Below, piece after piece: positions 34,149-46,973 of a stretch of DNA of 64,000 bases (within the stretch, counting starts at the first letter, position 1; every line of letters starts with the position of its first letter). A model generated the notes under the pieces. That model was not told the DNA's origin. It ran no database searches and saw only the letters and a list, made by a program, of their open reading frames with translations. The DNA lies in assembly GCA_023105745.1 (NCBI GenBank), contig JALGQZ010000002.1, positions 79,873,785 through 79,937,784 on the forward strand. Direction: 5' to 3'. Source of the stretch: Austropuccinia psidii. Taxonomy: Eukaryota; Basidiomycota; Pucciniomycetes; Pucciniales; Sphaerophragmiaceae. The translations under genes and the position numbers were made by a program.

Positions 34149-36829
34149 GTTGACTACCACAAACTTAATTCTGTCACTAGGAAGAACAGGTATCCTGTTC
34201 CTCCAATGAATCAGATTCTTACCGTCTTGAATGGTGCCACTATCTTCTCCAAGATAGATCTGCGTGGTGCTTATAATCTCCTGAGAATTAAAGAGGGGGA
34301 TGAGCATTTAACTGCCTTTAGAACCAAATATGGTAGTTGTGAGTATTTGGTTATGCCATTTGGCTTAACCAATGCTCCAGCTTCATTCCAAAATCTGGTG
34401 AATGATATCTTTGCAGATTATTTGGACATTTTTGTTGTAGTGTACTTAGATGATATTATGGTCTTCTCTAGCTCTTTGGATGAACATGTTAAACATGTGG
34501 CCTCTGTTCTCCAAAAACTGAGAGACAATAATTTGTTTGCTAAAGCCTCCAAGTGTGTATTCCATGCCTCAAGTGTGGAATACTTGGGCTATGTTGTTTC
34601 AAGTGATGGCCTCAAGATGGATTCTTCAAAAGTTCAACAAATCCTCAATTGGCCTCAGCCCAAAAACATAAAGGCCCTCCAATCTTTCCTTGGCTTTGCC
34701 AACTTTTATCGTCGTTTCATTAAAAATTATTCCAAAAAAATCTCTGCTCTCACTTCCCTCCTTAAAAAAGATTCTCCCTTTATCTTCAATGAGGGAGCTC
34801 TTAGTCAGTTTCAAATACTCAAAGAAGCTTTCACCACTGCTCCTATTCTCTCTCATTTTAATCCTTCTCTACCAACTATTGTAGAGACTGATGCTTCTGA
34901 TTATGCCTTGGGTGCTGTACTGAGTCAGGTGAATGACTCAGGAAAGCATCCCATTGCATTTGATAGTCGCAAGCTCTTACCAGCTGAACTCAACTATGAA
35001 ATTCATGACAAGGAACTCCTTGGCATAGTTTGGGCCCTCAAGCGCTGGAGAGCTTTTCTCCTTTCTCTTTCTGATTCCTTTGAGGTCTTGACAGACCATT
35101 GTTCCCTTCAGTATTTTATGTCCTCTAAATTCCTTACTTGTTGTCAATCCCGTTGGGCAGAATTTCTATCTGAATTTCACTTTATCATCACTTACCGCCC
35201 AGGCAGGCTGGCCACTTTACCAGATGCCTTGTCACGTTGGGACGACGTGTACCCAGAGAGGGGGGTGGATTTCATCAGCAAGAATCCTCAAAATTTTCAT
35301 CAAGTTCTCATGCAAAATGAAATTCAAGAGTCAAGATTCTTCTCAATTAAAGTTGATGTTTTTTCAGATGTAGTTGATCAAATTCAAAGACAAGTATGGC
35401 AAGACAAAGATTATAAGGAAATCCTCAAGAAATTAGCAAGAGGAGAATCAGTCCCAGACTATTCTCTTGAACCTCAAGCAAAATTATTATTGTTCAAAGA
35501 TAGAGTAGTCATTCCAAGCAATCATGAAATTCAATTGGACATTCTTCAAAAGCGTCATGACTCACCGTTGGCTGGCCATCCTGGCCAGGAGAAGACCCTC
35601 AAGCTCATCAAGAGGGATTTTTATTGGGCTGGCATGAATCAAACCATCAAGGACTATGTGTCCTCATGTCAGCAATGTTCAAGAAACAAGAACATCCACC
35701 ATAAGAAGTTGGATTACTCAAGCCTCTTCAAATTCCATCTGGTCCTTCAAATTCCTTATCAATGGACTTTATCACCCAATTGCCCTTGTCAAGCAACTTT
35801 GATTCAATTTTAGTAGTTGTAGACAGATTTTCAAAAATGGCAATATTTATTCCAACTTATTCAACAATCACTGCTTTGGATTTAGCTCAAATATTCATTA
35901 ATCATGTCTTTTCCAAACATGGTCTTCCTATCAGTATTGTGAGTGATAGAGGTTCATTATTTGTTTCATCATTTTTGACTCAATTGTGTCAGCAGCTCAA
36001 GATATGAAGAGATCTTTCAACTGCCTTTCACCCTGAAACAGCTGGACAGACAGAGAGGGTAAATCAGATTCTAGAACAGTATCTTCGGATGTATGTCAGT
36101 TACCATCAAGATGACTGGCACACCTGGCTCCCTCTGGCTGAATTTGCCTATAATAATGCAGAACATTCATCAACAAAACAGTCTCCATTTTTCACTATTT
36201 ATGGAAGAAATCCCAGCTTTGATTCAATTCACATTTCTCAAGATACACCTGCTGGAAAGTTATCATCAAAACTCCAATCAGTACAGCAAGTTGTTAAAGA
36301 AGAATTAGAGTCAGCAATAAAGCGTTTTAAGAAGTATTCAGATAGAAATAGAGCAATTCCACCTGATTTCCAACCTGGGGACAAAGTATGGCTAGCTTCC
36401 AAGAACATCAAGACAACAAGACCCACCAAAAAGCTTTCAGAAAGATGGTTGGGACCCTTTGAAGTTCTCAAGAAGATTGGCAGCCATGCATATCACCTCA
36501 AGTTGCCTCAACAATGGAAGTCAGTTCACCATCTCTTCCATGTGTCCTTGTTATAACCAGTAAAGCAATCAACTATCCCAAATCGACACCAATTGCCACC
36601 ACCTCCAGTAATAGTGGAAGAGCAAGAAGAATGGGAAGTGGCTCAGGTTCTGGACTCAAAACTCAAGAGAGGTTCATTATGGTATTTAGTGGAGTGGAAA
36701 GGATTCAATGAAGACCCAGAAAGAACAACTTGGGAACCAGCTTCCAATCTTACCAACTCCCCAGACCTTGTCAAGGATTTTCACACTTTGTATCCAGACA
36801 AGCCTGGCCCAAATGCCTCAAGAGTTTGA
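34149..36829 (+). pseudogene. Element D pol, part 2: RT, RNase H, integrase, chromodomain
   Basis: It continues the RT at VDYHKLN after the E insertion. Motifs are YLDDIMVFS (about 34445), RNase [12 protein letters not shown] (about 34890), integrase zinc finger (about 35545-35690), MDFITQLP (about 35762), SDRGSLF and GQTERVNQ (about 36045), and a chromodomain (about 36620-36790: WEVAQVLDSK, WYLVEWKGF, TTWEPASNL). Lesions: a +1 insertion near 35710, TGA at about 36005 for a Ser codon, and TAA at about 36554 for Glu in SLLEPVK. The last segment is open to 36829. The order and tail match E closely, so both belong to one chromovirus lineage. Confidence 0.92.
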
Positions 36830-38685
36830 TTTATGGTGCTTGGTGGGGATTGGAGTTTATGAAAGTAAGTTCCTCTCCTGGCATGCACCTTTAAGGGGGT
36901 ATTCTACCCAAATTTGTTGTAAGCATCACCTTGGCCACTTTGTGAGCACTTGTCAATTCTCTTGACAGGTTCAGAAGACCTTGCAACATCATACCCTCAA
37001 GATTTGGACCTTTCATCAAGATATGGCCCAATCTTTCTCTTATTTTCTTTTCTTTCTTTAATCATGCCATAAATTATCTTTCAAGACATTCATTACCACA
37101 ATTCATGTTATGGCATAATTTCTTTTTCATTTAGGGTGCTTGGTGGGGAGTGGAAGTTATGAAAGTAAGTTCCATCTCCTGGTATGCATCCCTGAGGGGT
37201 CTACTTCTTGTAAAACATTACCTTGGCCACACTGTGAGCATCAAATGCTTGATTTTATCTTTCAGAACATTTTGGCCAAAATCAAGAAATTCACCACAAG
37301 AAGGACAACCCTCAGGCATTTCTTATTTCTTTCTTTACTCTCTTTTTCTCTCAATTCTTTTTCATTTTTAGTTTTTATTTTCATTTTCTTTACTTGTATC
37401 TTTTATTTTTATTTTTATTTTTATTTTTAGTTTCATTTTTATTTCTTATTTCAAAGAGCAGTAGTCATCACTCCCATATCACGTTTGGGGAGTAAATTCA
37501 TTCAATAATCAAAGAGCAAAACACTAGTAATGGTAAAGACCACCTACAGATACCCCTCATCAAAACTTCTTCAAGTCAGCCTTAAACTCATTCCTTAAGA
37601 TCAAAATTGAAAGCCAAAAACCCAATCAGCAAGGCATCTATGGCAATTGACCATTCAAGGAGGAGATAAGAAGAAAGACATTCAGGAAGAAATCAAGATC
37701 AAAAGGAAAACCCTGCTTCAAATGGCCCAATTGGCCAATTTCATGAATTTATGCACTTTGGCACAAATGGCCATATCAAACCTCAAAACTTTAAAATAGC
37801 TCAGTTTTAACATTTTTCATCAAAATATGCTTAATTAGTCATATTGGCAAATTTGCGCATTTTTGCGCATTTGCACACTTTTGCGCACTTTTGCGCAAAA
37901 GGCCTGTTTATCTTTTCAAAAGTCTTCAAAAGTCCTTTTTGGCCAATTTCATCATAATTGCGCATTTGCGCAAAAATGCGCAAAATGGCCAGAACACCTT
38001 GGAGGCCATTTTTCCATCATTTATCAACTTTTTCATCTTTTTCACTAATATATATGCCATTATGGCATATATGCGCATTTTTGCGCATTTTGCGCAAAAA
38101 TACGCAAAATGGCCAGAACACCCTATAAGGCCAATTTTTCATCATAAATCAAGTTTTTCAATTTTTTCACCATTATATGCCATTATGGCATATATGCGCA
38201 TTTGCGCACTTTGCGCATTTTTGCGCAAATTGGCCAAAATCCCCTTCAATCACAAAATCAAGGATTTTGGCCAGGACTTCTGAAATGGTCCAAAACCTCA
38301 AGTATTGGCCACTTCATGCCAACACTGTCAAGACTCAAAATTATGATGAAATCAGGTGTTCTTGGGACATAAACCCAGGTCACCCCCTTTTCAAAAGCCA
38401 TGAGGACTCAAGAAAAGTTTAGTGAAGACACTCAAGACAAGAATGAACATTATTTTAAAAGAATGAAGGCATTTTGAAGGAAAAGAGGGAATTCAGAATC
38501 AAGATCAAGGGGAAGATACCCACAAATGATTAAATGAAGATTTTGTTTGAGCATTGATTAAAGAAGAAAGTTTAATGGGATACATTCAAGGAATTTGGGA
38601 AAGAACTGTATGTATTGATTGCAAGCTCATCAAAACTCACTATACTTATGGTGCTCAGAGCTCACCACTTTCAAGAGGGGGATCA
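36830..38685 (+). promoter_or_regulatory. Element D long 3' untranslated region: repeat modules and palindromic tandem repeats
   Basis: Two modules at 36836-36949 and 37136-37240 share GGTGCTTGGTGGGGA, GAAAGTAAGT and CTCCTGG with the two modules of E. A T-rich run fills 37320-37450. About 37850-38235 holds about two and a half ~120-bp tandem units, each with a near-palindrome ATATGCCATTATGGCATAT and TTGCGCA palindromes; related GCGCA runs occur in LTR G. The purine run AAGAGGGGGATCA ends at the 3' LTR. I see no convincing gene. Confidence 0.75.
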
Positions 38686-39464
38686 TGTCACAGCCAAGGA
38701 GGCAGGGGCATTACCAATCATCTTCAACAATCATTACCTCATTGATACCCTTCAAAACCCAATCAGCAACAATCATTATATCATGGATACCCTTCAAAAC
38801 CCAATCAGCAAGGGGGTTTCATTCTACATTCTCCAAATACAGTTTTCAGACCTCAATACAGTTTCATACAGGCAAGACCGAAATACAGGATTCACCAAAT
38901 ACAGGCCTTTCATCAATACAGGCGCAAATACCTGTATTGACTGTATAACCTGTATTGGATTCACCAATACAGGATTCAATACCACATACAACTTCTTCCA
39001 GCATACAGGCCAGTATCTCAACACTCAAGCTCCAAGGCTGGTATTTCTCACATATACCAGCCCCTCTTCATCCGCCTGGGGGTTTTTCCCCCAGTTAATT
39101 AAAATATTGGATTTATTATTTAATATTATTTTATTTCTCATTTAAGAAATATTATTTTATTATTTATTAAGTTAGTCTTTGCCTTCCCTCACCTGTTCAG
39201 TAGAGTCCTGGTGGCCATATCCTTTATTAATCCTTTTCTCTTTTCTAAACAGGTTGAAACAGTGGTACAGGATTATTTGTGGTTGGCTCTTTATTATTGC
39301 TTTTGTTTTGTCTCTCTTATCTTTTATGCTTATTATTTTATGACTAGGAATTTATCCTCTTACTCCATTACTCTTATCATTTGAGTATTTCTTCTGAGCC
39401 CTCCATAAGTAAGTCTGTTCACTGAGTGCCAGGCCCTCTTCATTTTAGAAGAGCCCCTGTGACA
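38686..39464 (+). repeat. Element D 3' LTR (779 bp)
   Basis: Same ends and internal features as the 5' LTR but with three extra segments (33, about 17 and about 26 bp), the first carrying additional AATACAGG motifs. AGTTAATTAAAATA at 39093-39106 matches the primer binding site exactly. Confidence 0.94.
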
Positions 39465-40716
39465 GAAAACAATACACCATTTTGGTTTATTGATTGCATT
39501 ATCTGTTGTCACGTAAGATTATCATAATTACTTAATTGAGGTTTTTATGTGACTACCAACCCATTTATGGTTAATAATAAAAGGAGTAACAACTGTAAAT
39601 CTTCTTTTATTCCAAAATAATAATTGATTTCTCAAAGCCATCAATGATGTTGGAAATTTCATCACAGAATATATTTTCTGTAAATTTTTAAAGATTCTGT
39701 GTTTCATGTGGAATCGTCAAAAATGGACTTTAAGTAAAACTTTGAATTTTATATAAAAAGGATAATTCTCTTTGGTTTTAATATGAATTATAAAGCTCTT
39801 AATTGGTCCTGAAAGCTTAAGAAATATTCATTAAGAATTATATTTTTAATGAATTTTTGAAGTTTTTACCTTGTTTCTATGTAGAATTGCAAATAGAAGT
39901 ATATGGCTGGTTGCTATGAGGTAAATCAATGGATAATAGTCCAAAAAGGGTTTCAATCACTCTTTTGGGGTTAATCCATGAAAAGGAATTGATAATTGAC
40001 ATGGTTACAGGAGTCTGAGTTGCTCTTTACCTTCTTGGCACATCATAATAGCAGGTTATTTGCTATTCTCTTATGATTTACTGAAGTTGTGACATGGTAA
40101 CCAAGTTCACAAAAGGATTTAGTTTACTCATTATGCCAAGATCAGCCATGGATCCAAGATTTTGAGCTGTCCATGCCTCACAGGCCTCAGAAGCTGGGTA
40201 CCCTGGCTCTCTTTGATGTCTTTTGTCCCCCTTGACTATTTTTCATATCAAAATAGAAATTCAAGCTTAAAGTGAGAAATACACTACAGGTGTACCAAAA
40301 GTGCATGTAACAATACCATAATATTAGGTGCCACAAACATGCATAACATTATTCTTGGTGTATATGTAACATGGGATTTCTGACATTCCCATTAATTTGG
40401 CATGAAATTGAGAAAAACAAATATTTTCATGGATCTTTTCTGTGGTATTGAAGTATTTTCCTTATTACCACCTCAAAGAGTTGATTTGAGCTTATTCACT
40501 CTATGGAGCTACCCTAGGTGCAATTTTGTGTAGAATCCAAATCTGGCCTTCAATCCATGGATTTACCTACTCAATAAAAAGCTCTTCATCTTCTCTGAAA
40601 TAAAAAATTATGAATTTTGAATATATGCATGCCTTATGTGTTATGCATAGTTCAGACTTTATTCTTAAGGTAATTGTGGCCTATTTGGGTATGTAAAATA
40701 TACCCCAAGGCTGAAA
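39465..40716 (-). repeat. Lineage 1 solo LTR, right part
   Basis: It starts with the duplicated GAAAA and continues the inverted LTR to CCAAGGCT, where the terminal CACA has decayed to GAAA. ACCAG follows (40717-40721), matching 19592-19596. Confidence 0.9.
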
Positions 40717-43700
40717 ACCAGCCCCAACCTAGCTCCAGAAGCATCCAAAGAGAAGCCCAAAGGATCTCAGAAGAAGAGGAAAGGTCCCAAGGACTATCAG
40801 GGAAAGGGAAACGGCAAAGCAAATTGGCACGGCATCCCCAAATTTCAGCCTTCAGCCATGGACAGTATCTTGAATATGGCCAGGACTCTCATGGAATTCA
40901 CAGCCAAAGAGCAGGAAAGGATGAACAGGACTTTTACATGCAAATAATAGATAAAATACAATTTGTTAAATCTAGTATTGATGTAGAACTTGGAAAATTT
41001 GATGCAAATTTAAATAAAATAACATAAGATATAAGTTAATTAAAAAGAAATGACAAGAATTCTACTGAGTGGTATAAGTTAAAAAATGTCAGACTTGATT
41101 CAATTACCAATACATGTGACAGAATTGAAAGTAAATGTCAAGCCCAAAATGATGAAATGGAAGATTTTTCCCTTTTAAACATCAATAATCAACTTAGAAT
41201 TCTAAAAGATCATGTTTTGGAAATAATCAATAATAACAATCAGTTTGCCACACATTTGGCAAAAAGTGACAGTGAAAGGCGGAAGTTACAGAATGAGATC
41301 AATCCAAATGTGGAGCAAATTCATAAGGATTATGAACCACATATCCCAAGAAATTATACACCTTTGACTGAAGAAAACCTTTCTGTAAAAGGAAGTTTGA
41401 CCCCATTTTTAGAAGAAAATCCTATCAGTGCAAAAGATATTCCCACAATGGAATAATGGCCAATATTCTCTGGTGAAGGAGAATAAAATCATATTGAGTT
41501 CATCAGAACAATTGATATGTTTCAAGAAGATTTTCACATACCTGACTGAATCATAGTAGGCAAGCTACACTCTTTGCTTACCAGAACTGCAAAGAAATGG
41601 CATTACAAAATGAGACTAGATCATGGTAAACATGATTGGCCTTGGTGGAAATGTGAAATAATTACCAAATGGGCTAACAATTCTTGGAGATTTAAAACGG
41701 AAAAAGCTTCTGAAAGTACAATTTTCAACTCAGAAAAGTATAAACCACTTGGTTCCTCAAACAGAAAGACAGATTAACTGCCTTACACCCAGATATGTCT
41801 GACTCTATGACTAATATGAAGATATTAAGAAAATGTGGAGGAGAACTAGAACATTCTATAAAGTGCAGATGTGTAGAACCCTGTTCAAAAGAGGACTACA
41901 TCAATGCCATGGAAGATGTCATTACTAGAACAAGAATCGGTAAAACCTGGAATAGAGTCCCTATGGAATCCAAAATGGTCTCCAAAACTTCCAGAGAAGA
42001 GAAGAGGCCTGAAAGACCTGTCTTGAAGTGTAATAGATGTGGAAGCACTTCACAATTGGCCAACATTTGCACCAAAAAGACAAAGATTAATGAAGTTCAA
42101 GTCATTGAAGAAGTTCAGTGTACTAAAGAGAAAGAAGAATCTGACCTAGATTCTGCAGTCTCTGAGGATACACCAGTAGAGGACTATCTCATTGAAAACA
42201 TTACAGATTTCTTTGAGGTCACAGAAGTCCATACTCACTTTCCTCAGTAAAGTGAGGATTTTCATAACCTAATCAATATTCAGGATGTCAGAATGTGTAA
42301 AACCAAACCTGCTAGAGCCAAAGGATACACTTCTGGAGCATCTTGTATCACATCAATCCTGATGAATGATATTGAAGCCAAAGTAAATTTGGATACAGGG
42401 GCATTTTTTGCTTGTGTAGGTAAATATTATCTTCAAGCCATACTCCCAGAATTGAAAAACCATCTATTACCAACAGGGGGTGTACAATTTAGTAGTGCTA
42501 GTATTAATATGTACCCTTTAGGCATATTGGACACTAATCTTGTATTTCCACTCCCAACAGGAAGTGTAAGAATGAAAACTCAGATAGTAGTAATGGGAAA
42601 TTGCACATCTCAGCATATAATTCTTGGAAATTATTACTTGAATATTTATGGTATTGACATCAATAACCATAAAGACAGATATTTCACAATTGGAGAAAAT
42701 AAAAGAAAAATATTTTCCTTTTCCAATATGCCAAAGCAAATATCTGTAATATCTTCTATTAAAGATACTTATAAACAAGAATTTGTGGCTAATCAACTTG
42801 TTGAAGCACAAATTAATCCATCATTATCACCAAAGATGAGGCATGACCTTATTGATGTGTTATACACATATAAGAATGCCTTTGCTTCTGATAATGAACC
42901 ATCAGGCGCTATTAAAGGTCATGAAGTTGATATTACTCTTAATATTGACAGACCATACCCTCCAGTACTTAGAATACCAGCTTATCCAGCCAGTCCCAGA
43001 GCTAGAGAAGCCTTCAAAAAACATATCCAAGAATTGATCCAACTGGGTGTACTAAGGAATGTAGGCCATAATAAAGAAGTTGAAGTGACAACACCTTCTA
43101 TTATTGCTTTGCATAATGATAAATAAAGAATTGTTGGAGATTTCAGAGCATTGAACACCTACACAGTTCTAGATAGGTATCCAATTCCTAGAATTCAAAA
43201 CACCTTTACTCAACTATATAACATCAATGGATGCATTAAAAGGCTTTCATCAGAATGTTTTGACACCCAAAACTAAGAAATTACTTAGAATTATCACTCA
43301 CTGTGGTATTTATGAGTATCCTAGAATGCCATTTGGACTTAAAAATGCACAATCCTATTATTACAGAATGATAAATACCATATTGCCCATAGAATTATTT
43401 GAAGGATGGCTAATCATTTATATTGATGATATTATTATATGTTCTGACTCATGGTCTTTTCACCTTGAAAGACTTGCAAGAGTACTTGATAAAGTTACAG
43501 GAGTGAATATGAATATTTCACTCAAGAAATGTAATTTTGGCTTTGAAGAACTTAAAACTTTAGGACATATTGTATCTGGTTTACGCTTGGATATTGAAAA
43601 AAATAAAGTAGCAGCAGTGTTACCCAAGCCAATACCCCAGAATAAGAAAGAAATGCTGTCTTTTCTTGGCTTTTCCAGCTATTACAAGAAAAAACTGAAA

Positions 43701-44927
43701 GACTTTGCAATTCTAGCCAAGTCACTCTATAGTTTCTGTGATCCACAAACAGTATTTGAGATGACACAGGATAGAATCTCCCCATACTTGTCTGCAGTAT
43801 ATCTTTTAAATTGTACATTGATTCATGTGGAGATGGATTAGGGGCATGCCTAAATCAAGTCCAAATTATTGGTGATAAACCTACAGAGGGACCAGTTTGT
43901 TACATCTCAAGAAAAATCAAACCAACAGAAGCCAGATATGGTGAAAGCCAGATGGAGTTCTTATGTTTGGTATGGGCACTTGAGAAATTACACTATTATC
44001 TTGATGGCAGTGGCTTTGAAGTAATAACTGACTGTAATGCTGTGAAATCACTTCTTAACATGAAAACTCCCAACAGACATATGTTGAGATGGCAAATAGC
44101 CATTCAAGAATATGAAGGTAACATGACTATAGTTCATAAAGCAGGAAGCATTCACAAGAATACTGATGGACATAGCAGGTGGGCATTAGCCAATACTACT
44201 GATAGCCCAGCTTATGTACCTTTGGAAGCAGAACCACAGATTCCAATTGAAGGAATTAACATAACTGATATTGGGACTGAATTCTTTGAAGAAGTCAGAG
44301 AATATTATAGGCAAGACAAGAATTGCCATATCTTGACTTCCTTATTAGATAAGGACTGCAAAGATACATCTTTACTCAATTCACTGGATGAAGTCTGGAA
44401 GACTTCCCATTCTGAAGGAAGATTTCACTTGGTTTATGGGATAATTTACCACAGAACCAAACATTCTTGTGTAATGGCATTGTGTAGCAGATTGTTTATC
44501 AATACCATGATATCATCTACTCTGGACACCTGTCTGAAGCCAGAACACTTGAAAAAGTGAAGAACTGTGCATGGTGGCCATCTTGAAGAAAAGAAACCAT
44601 TGAATATCTTCATACCTTTGATAGATGCCAAAAAGAAAACAGGAGTACAGGCAAACAATTTGGACTAATAATTCATATTCAAGAACCAAAAGCCCCTTGG
44701 GAAGTTGTTCAGATGTATTGGGTCACAGAACTTCCTCCAAGTGGTGAAAGAGGTTATAATGCTTGTTTAGTCATTGTAGACAGATATACCAAAACTCCCA
44801 TATTCTTACCATGTCATAAAGATGACACTGCTATGGACACAGGCCTTCTTCTATGGAGTAGAGGTATTTCTCATACAGGGTTATTCAAGAATATTATAAG
44901 TGACAGAGATCCCAAATTCACATCTAC
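40717..44927 (+). pseudogene. Element F: decayed lineage 1 Gag-Pol
   Basis: It aligns with A from about 1067 to 5354. ORF1 end with ATGCAAATAA (about 40936-40948), capsid, zinc knuckle CNRCGSTSQLANIC (His replaced by Gln), protease [20 protein letters not shown] (about 43420), RNase H and the first integrase motifs are recognisable. It is broken by many stops and shifts (for example near 41455, 41546, 42248, 43123, 43790 and 44558), and part of the zinc finger region is lost. It ends within [10 protein letters not shown] at 44927, where the LTR of C begins; the rest of integrase is missing from the window. Together with 19424-19596 it forms the oldest plus-strand element. Confidence 0.9.
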
Positions 44928-46829
44928 TGTAAGATGTGACTATGAAACTGATGATAATATTACTATTAATTAACAGTACTATGTCTGTTCTTATGAAATA
45001 TAATAATAAAAAATCATTATAACCACAATTAAATAATTAAAAATTATTTCTTTCACGTGTTAAACACGCCTAGTGATTTTAACAGTGAGCAAGTAATTGT
45101 CTACAAGAATCAATTACAAGAAGATTTTAATAATAAAAACTTCTTTTATTAAAATAAAAAATTATTTTAATATATAACTATCTTTTGCAAGAATAATTAT
45201 AATGGTAATTCTTGAAGAAAACTAATTTTAGAGAAAAACTTTAAGAATTAAAAAAAATCACTCACTAATATTCCAATGAACTTATTGAAAGATAAGGTAG
45301 AGAGATTTGACGTAGAATTGTGGATTTAAGGATCAAAATGGATTTAAAACAGTATTACAACAATATATAGTTGGATTCTATGATTTCACGTCTTTCTGCT
45401 TGATTCTGAAAGATATAAAACACTTAAGAATAGCTGTAGCTAATACTTACTTGTTGGTAATGATGGTTTAAATAATAATAAGATGATGATGATGTGGAAA
45501 AAACAGCAAGAAGAGGCTTCTTTTGAGTCAACAACAGCTCACAGAGGCGTGCCATGGAGCAAACTAAAAAACCAGTGAGTGTGAGAACAATAAACCTTTT
45601 TGGATTATTGATTGCATCATCTGTTGTCACGTAAGATTATCATAATTACTTAATTGATGCTTTTACGTGACTACCAACCCCAATATGGTTAAGAATAAAA
45701 GGAGTAACATCTGTAAATCTTCTTTTATTCCAAAATAATCATTGATTTCCCAAATTTATAAATGTTATTGCCAATTTCATCACAGGATGTAATTACTGTG
45801 AATTTTTGAAGATTCAGTGTTTCACGTAGAATAGTCAAAAATGGACTGTAAGTAAAACTGGAATTCTTTTTGGTTGTACAATAGATAATACAGTTCTCCA
45901 TTAGTCCTGAAGGTTTCAGAAAGATTCATTAAGAATTGTATTTTTAATGAAGTTTTGAAGTTTTTACCTCATTTCTACGTAGAATTGCAAATATCAGTGT
46001 TTCACTGGTTGCTATGAGGTAAATCAATGGATACAAGTCCAAAAAGGGTCTTAATTACTCTCTTGGGGTTTATCCATGGAAAGTCATTAAGAATTGATGT
46101 GCTTACAGGAGTCTAAGTAGCTCTTTACCTCCTTGGCACGTCAAAATAGCAGGTTATTTGCTATTTTCTTAAGATTTTACAGTAGTTGTGACATGATAAC
46201 CAAGTTGCCAAAAGGTTCTCGTTTACCAATTAGGCCAAGATCAGCCATGGATCCAAGTTTGGGAGCTGTCCACGCCTCTGAGGCCTCAGAAGCTGGGTAC
46301 CCTGGCTCTCTTTGATGTCTTTTGTCCCCCTTGCCTATTTTTCACGTCAAAATAGAAATTTAAGCTTAAAGTGAGATATCCACTAGGGGTGTACCAAAAG
46401 TCTATGTAAGCATACCATGATATTAAGTGCTCAAAACATGCATAACACTATTCTTAGTGTATGTGTAATATGGGATTTCTCACATTCCCATTATTTTGGC
46501 GCGAATTTAAGAAAAACAAAATTCTTCACGGATCTTTTATGTGGTATTGATGATGCGGTATTGAAGTATTTTCCATTTTACCACCTCAAAGAGTTACTTT
46601 GAGCTTATTCACTCTATGGAGCTACCCTAGGTGGATTTTAGTGTAAAATCCAAATCTGGCCTTAAATCAATGGATTTACTTACTAAATAAAAAGTTATCC
46701 ATCTTTTCTGAAATCAAAAATGATGAATTTTGGATATATACATGACTTATGAGTTATGCATAATTCAAAATTTCTTTTTAAGATAATTGTGGCCTATTTG
46801 GGTATGTAAAATATACCTCAAGGCTCACA
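44928..46829 (-). repeat. Element C 3' LTR
   Basis: TGTAAGATGTG to AAGGCTCACA, 1,902 bp, inverted lineage 1 LTR. The donor-like GTAAGT is kept (45450-45445 inverted). Confidence 0.94.
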
Positions 46830-46973
46830 TTCCCTCCCACCAAAAAATAAAATTGTACTACAATTTTATCAATGATAGAAATAATAAAAAGCCCCAAAGG
46901 GGGGTTAATGTCCACTGTCCAACCTCTTTACATTACTCAGATCAAGGAATTCAAAGCACATTTATAGACATAT
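46830..46973 (-). promoter_or_regulatory. Element C 3' end with polypurine tract
   Basis: TTCCCTCCCACC at 46830-46841 is the inverted purine tract, identical to that of A. The rest is an untranslated tail. Confidence 0.85.

Larger units (their letters stand above)
20257..39464 (+). mobile_element. Element D: lineage 3 chromovirus-like retrotransposon, split by E
   Basis: LTRs at 20257-20959 and 38686-39464 enclose gag, pol and a long 3' region. The target-site duplication GAAAA is exact (20252-20256 and 39465-39469); removing D restores a continuous lineage 1 LTR. The coding frames carry many stops and shifts, so D is clearly older than E, which lies inside its pol. Confidence 0.95.

Noticed and set aside
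37850..38235. CRISPR-like or satellite array
   Set aside because: Only two to three degenerate ~120-bp units without regular spacers, inside a retrotransposon 3' region.
46133..46315. Small open frame in the C 3' LTR as an LTR-encoded peptide
   Set aside because: Not kept in the other lineage 1 LTR copies, which have stops or shifts in the same place.
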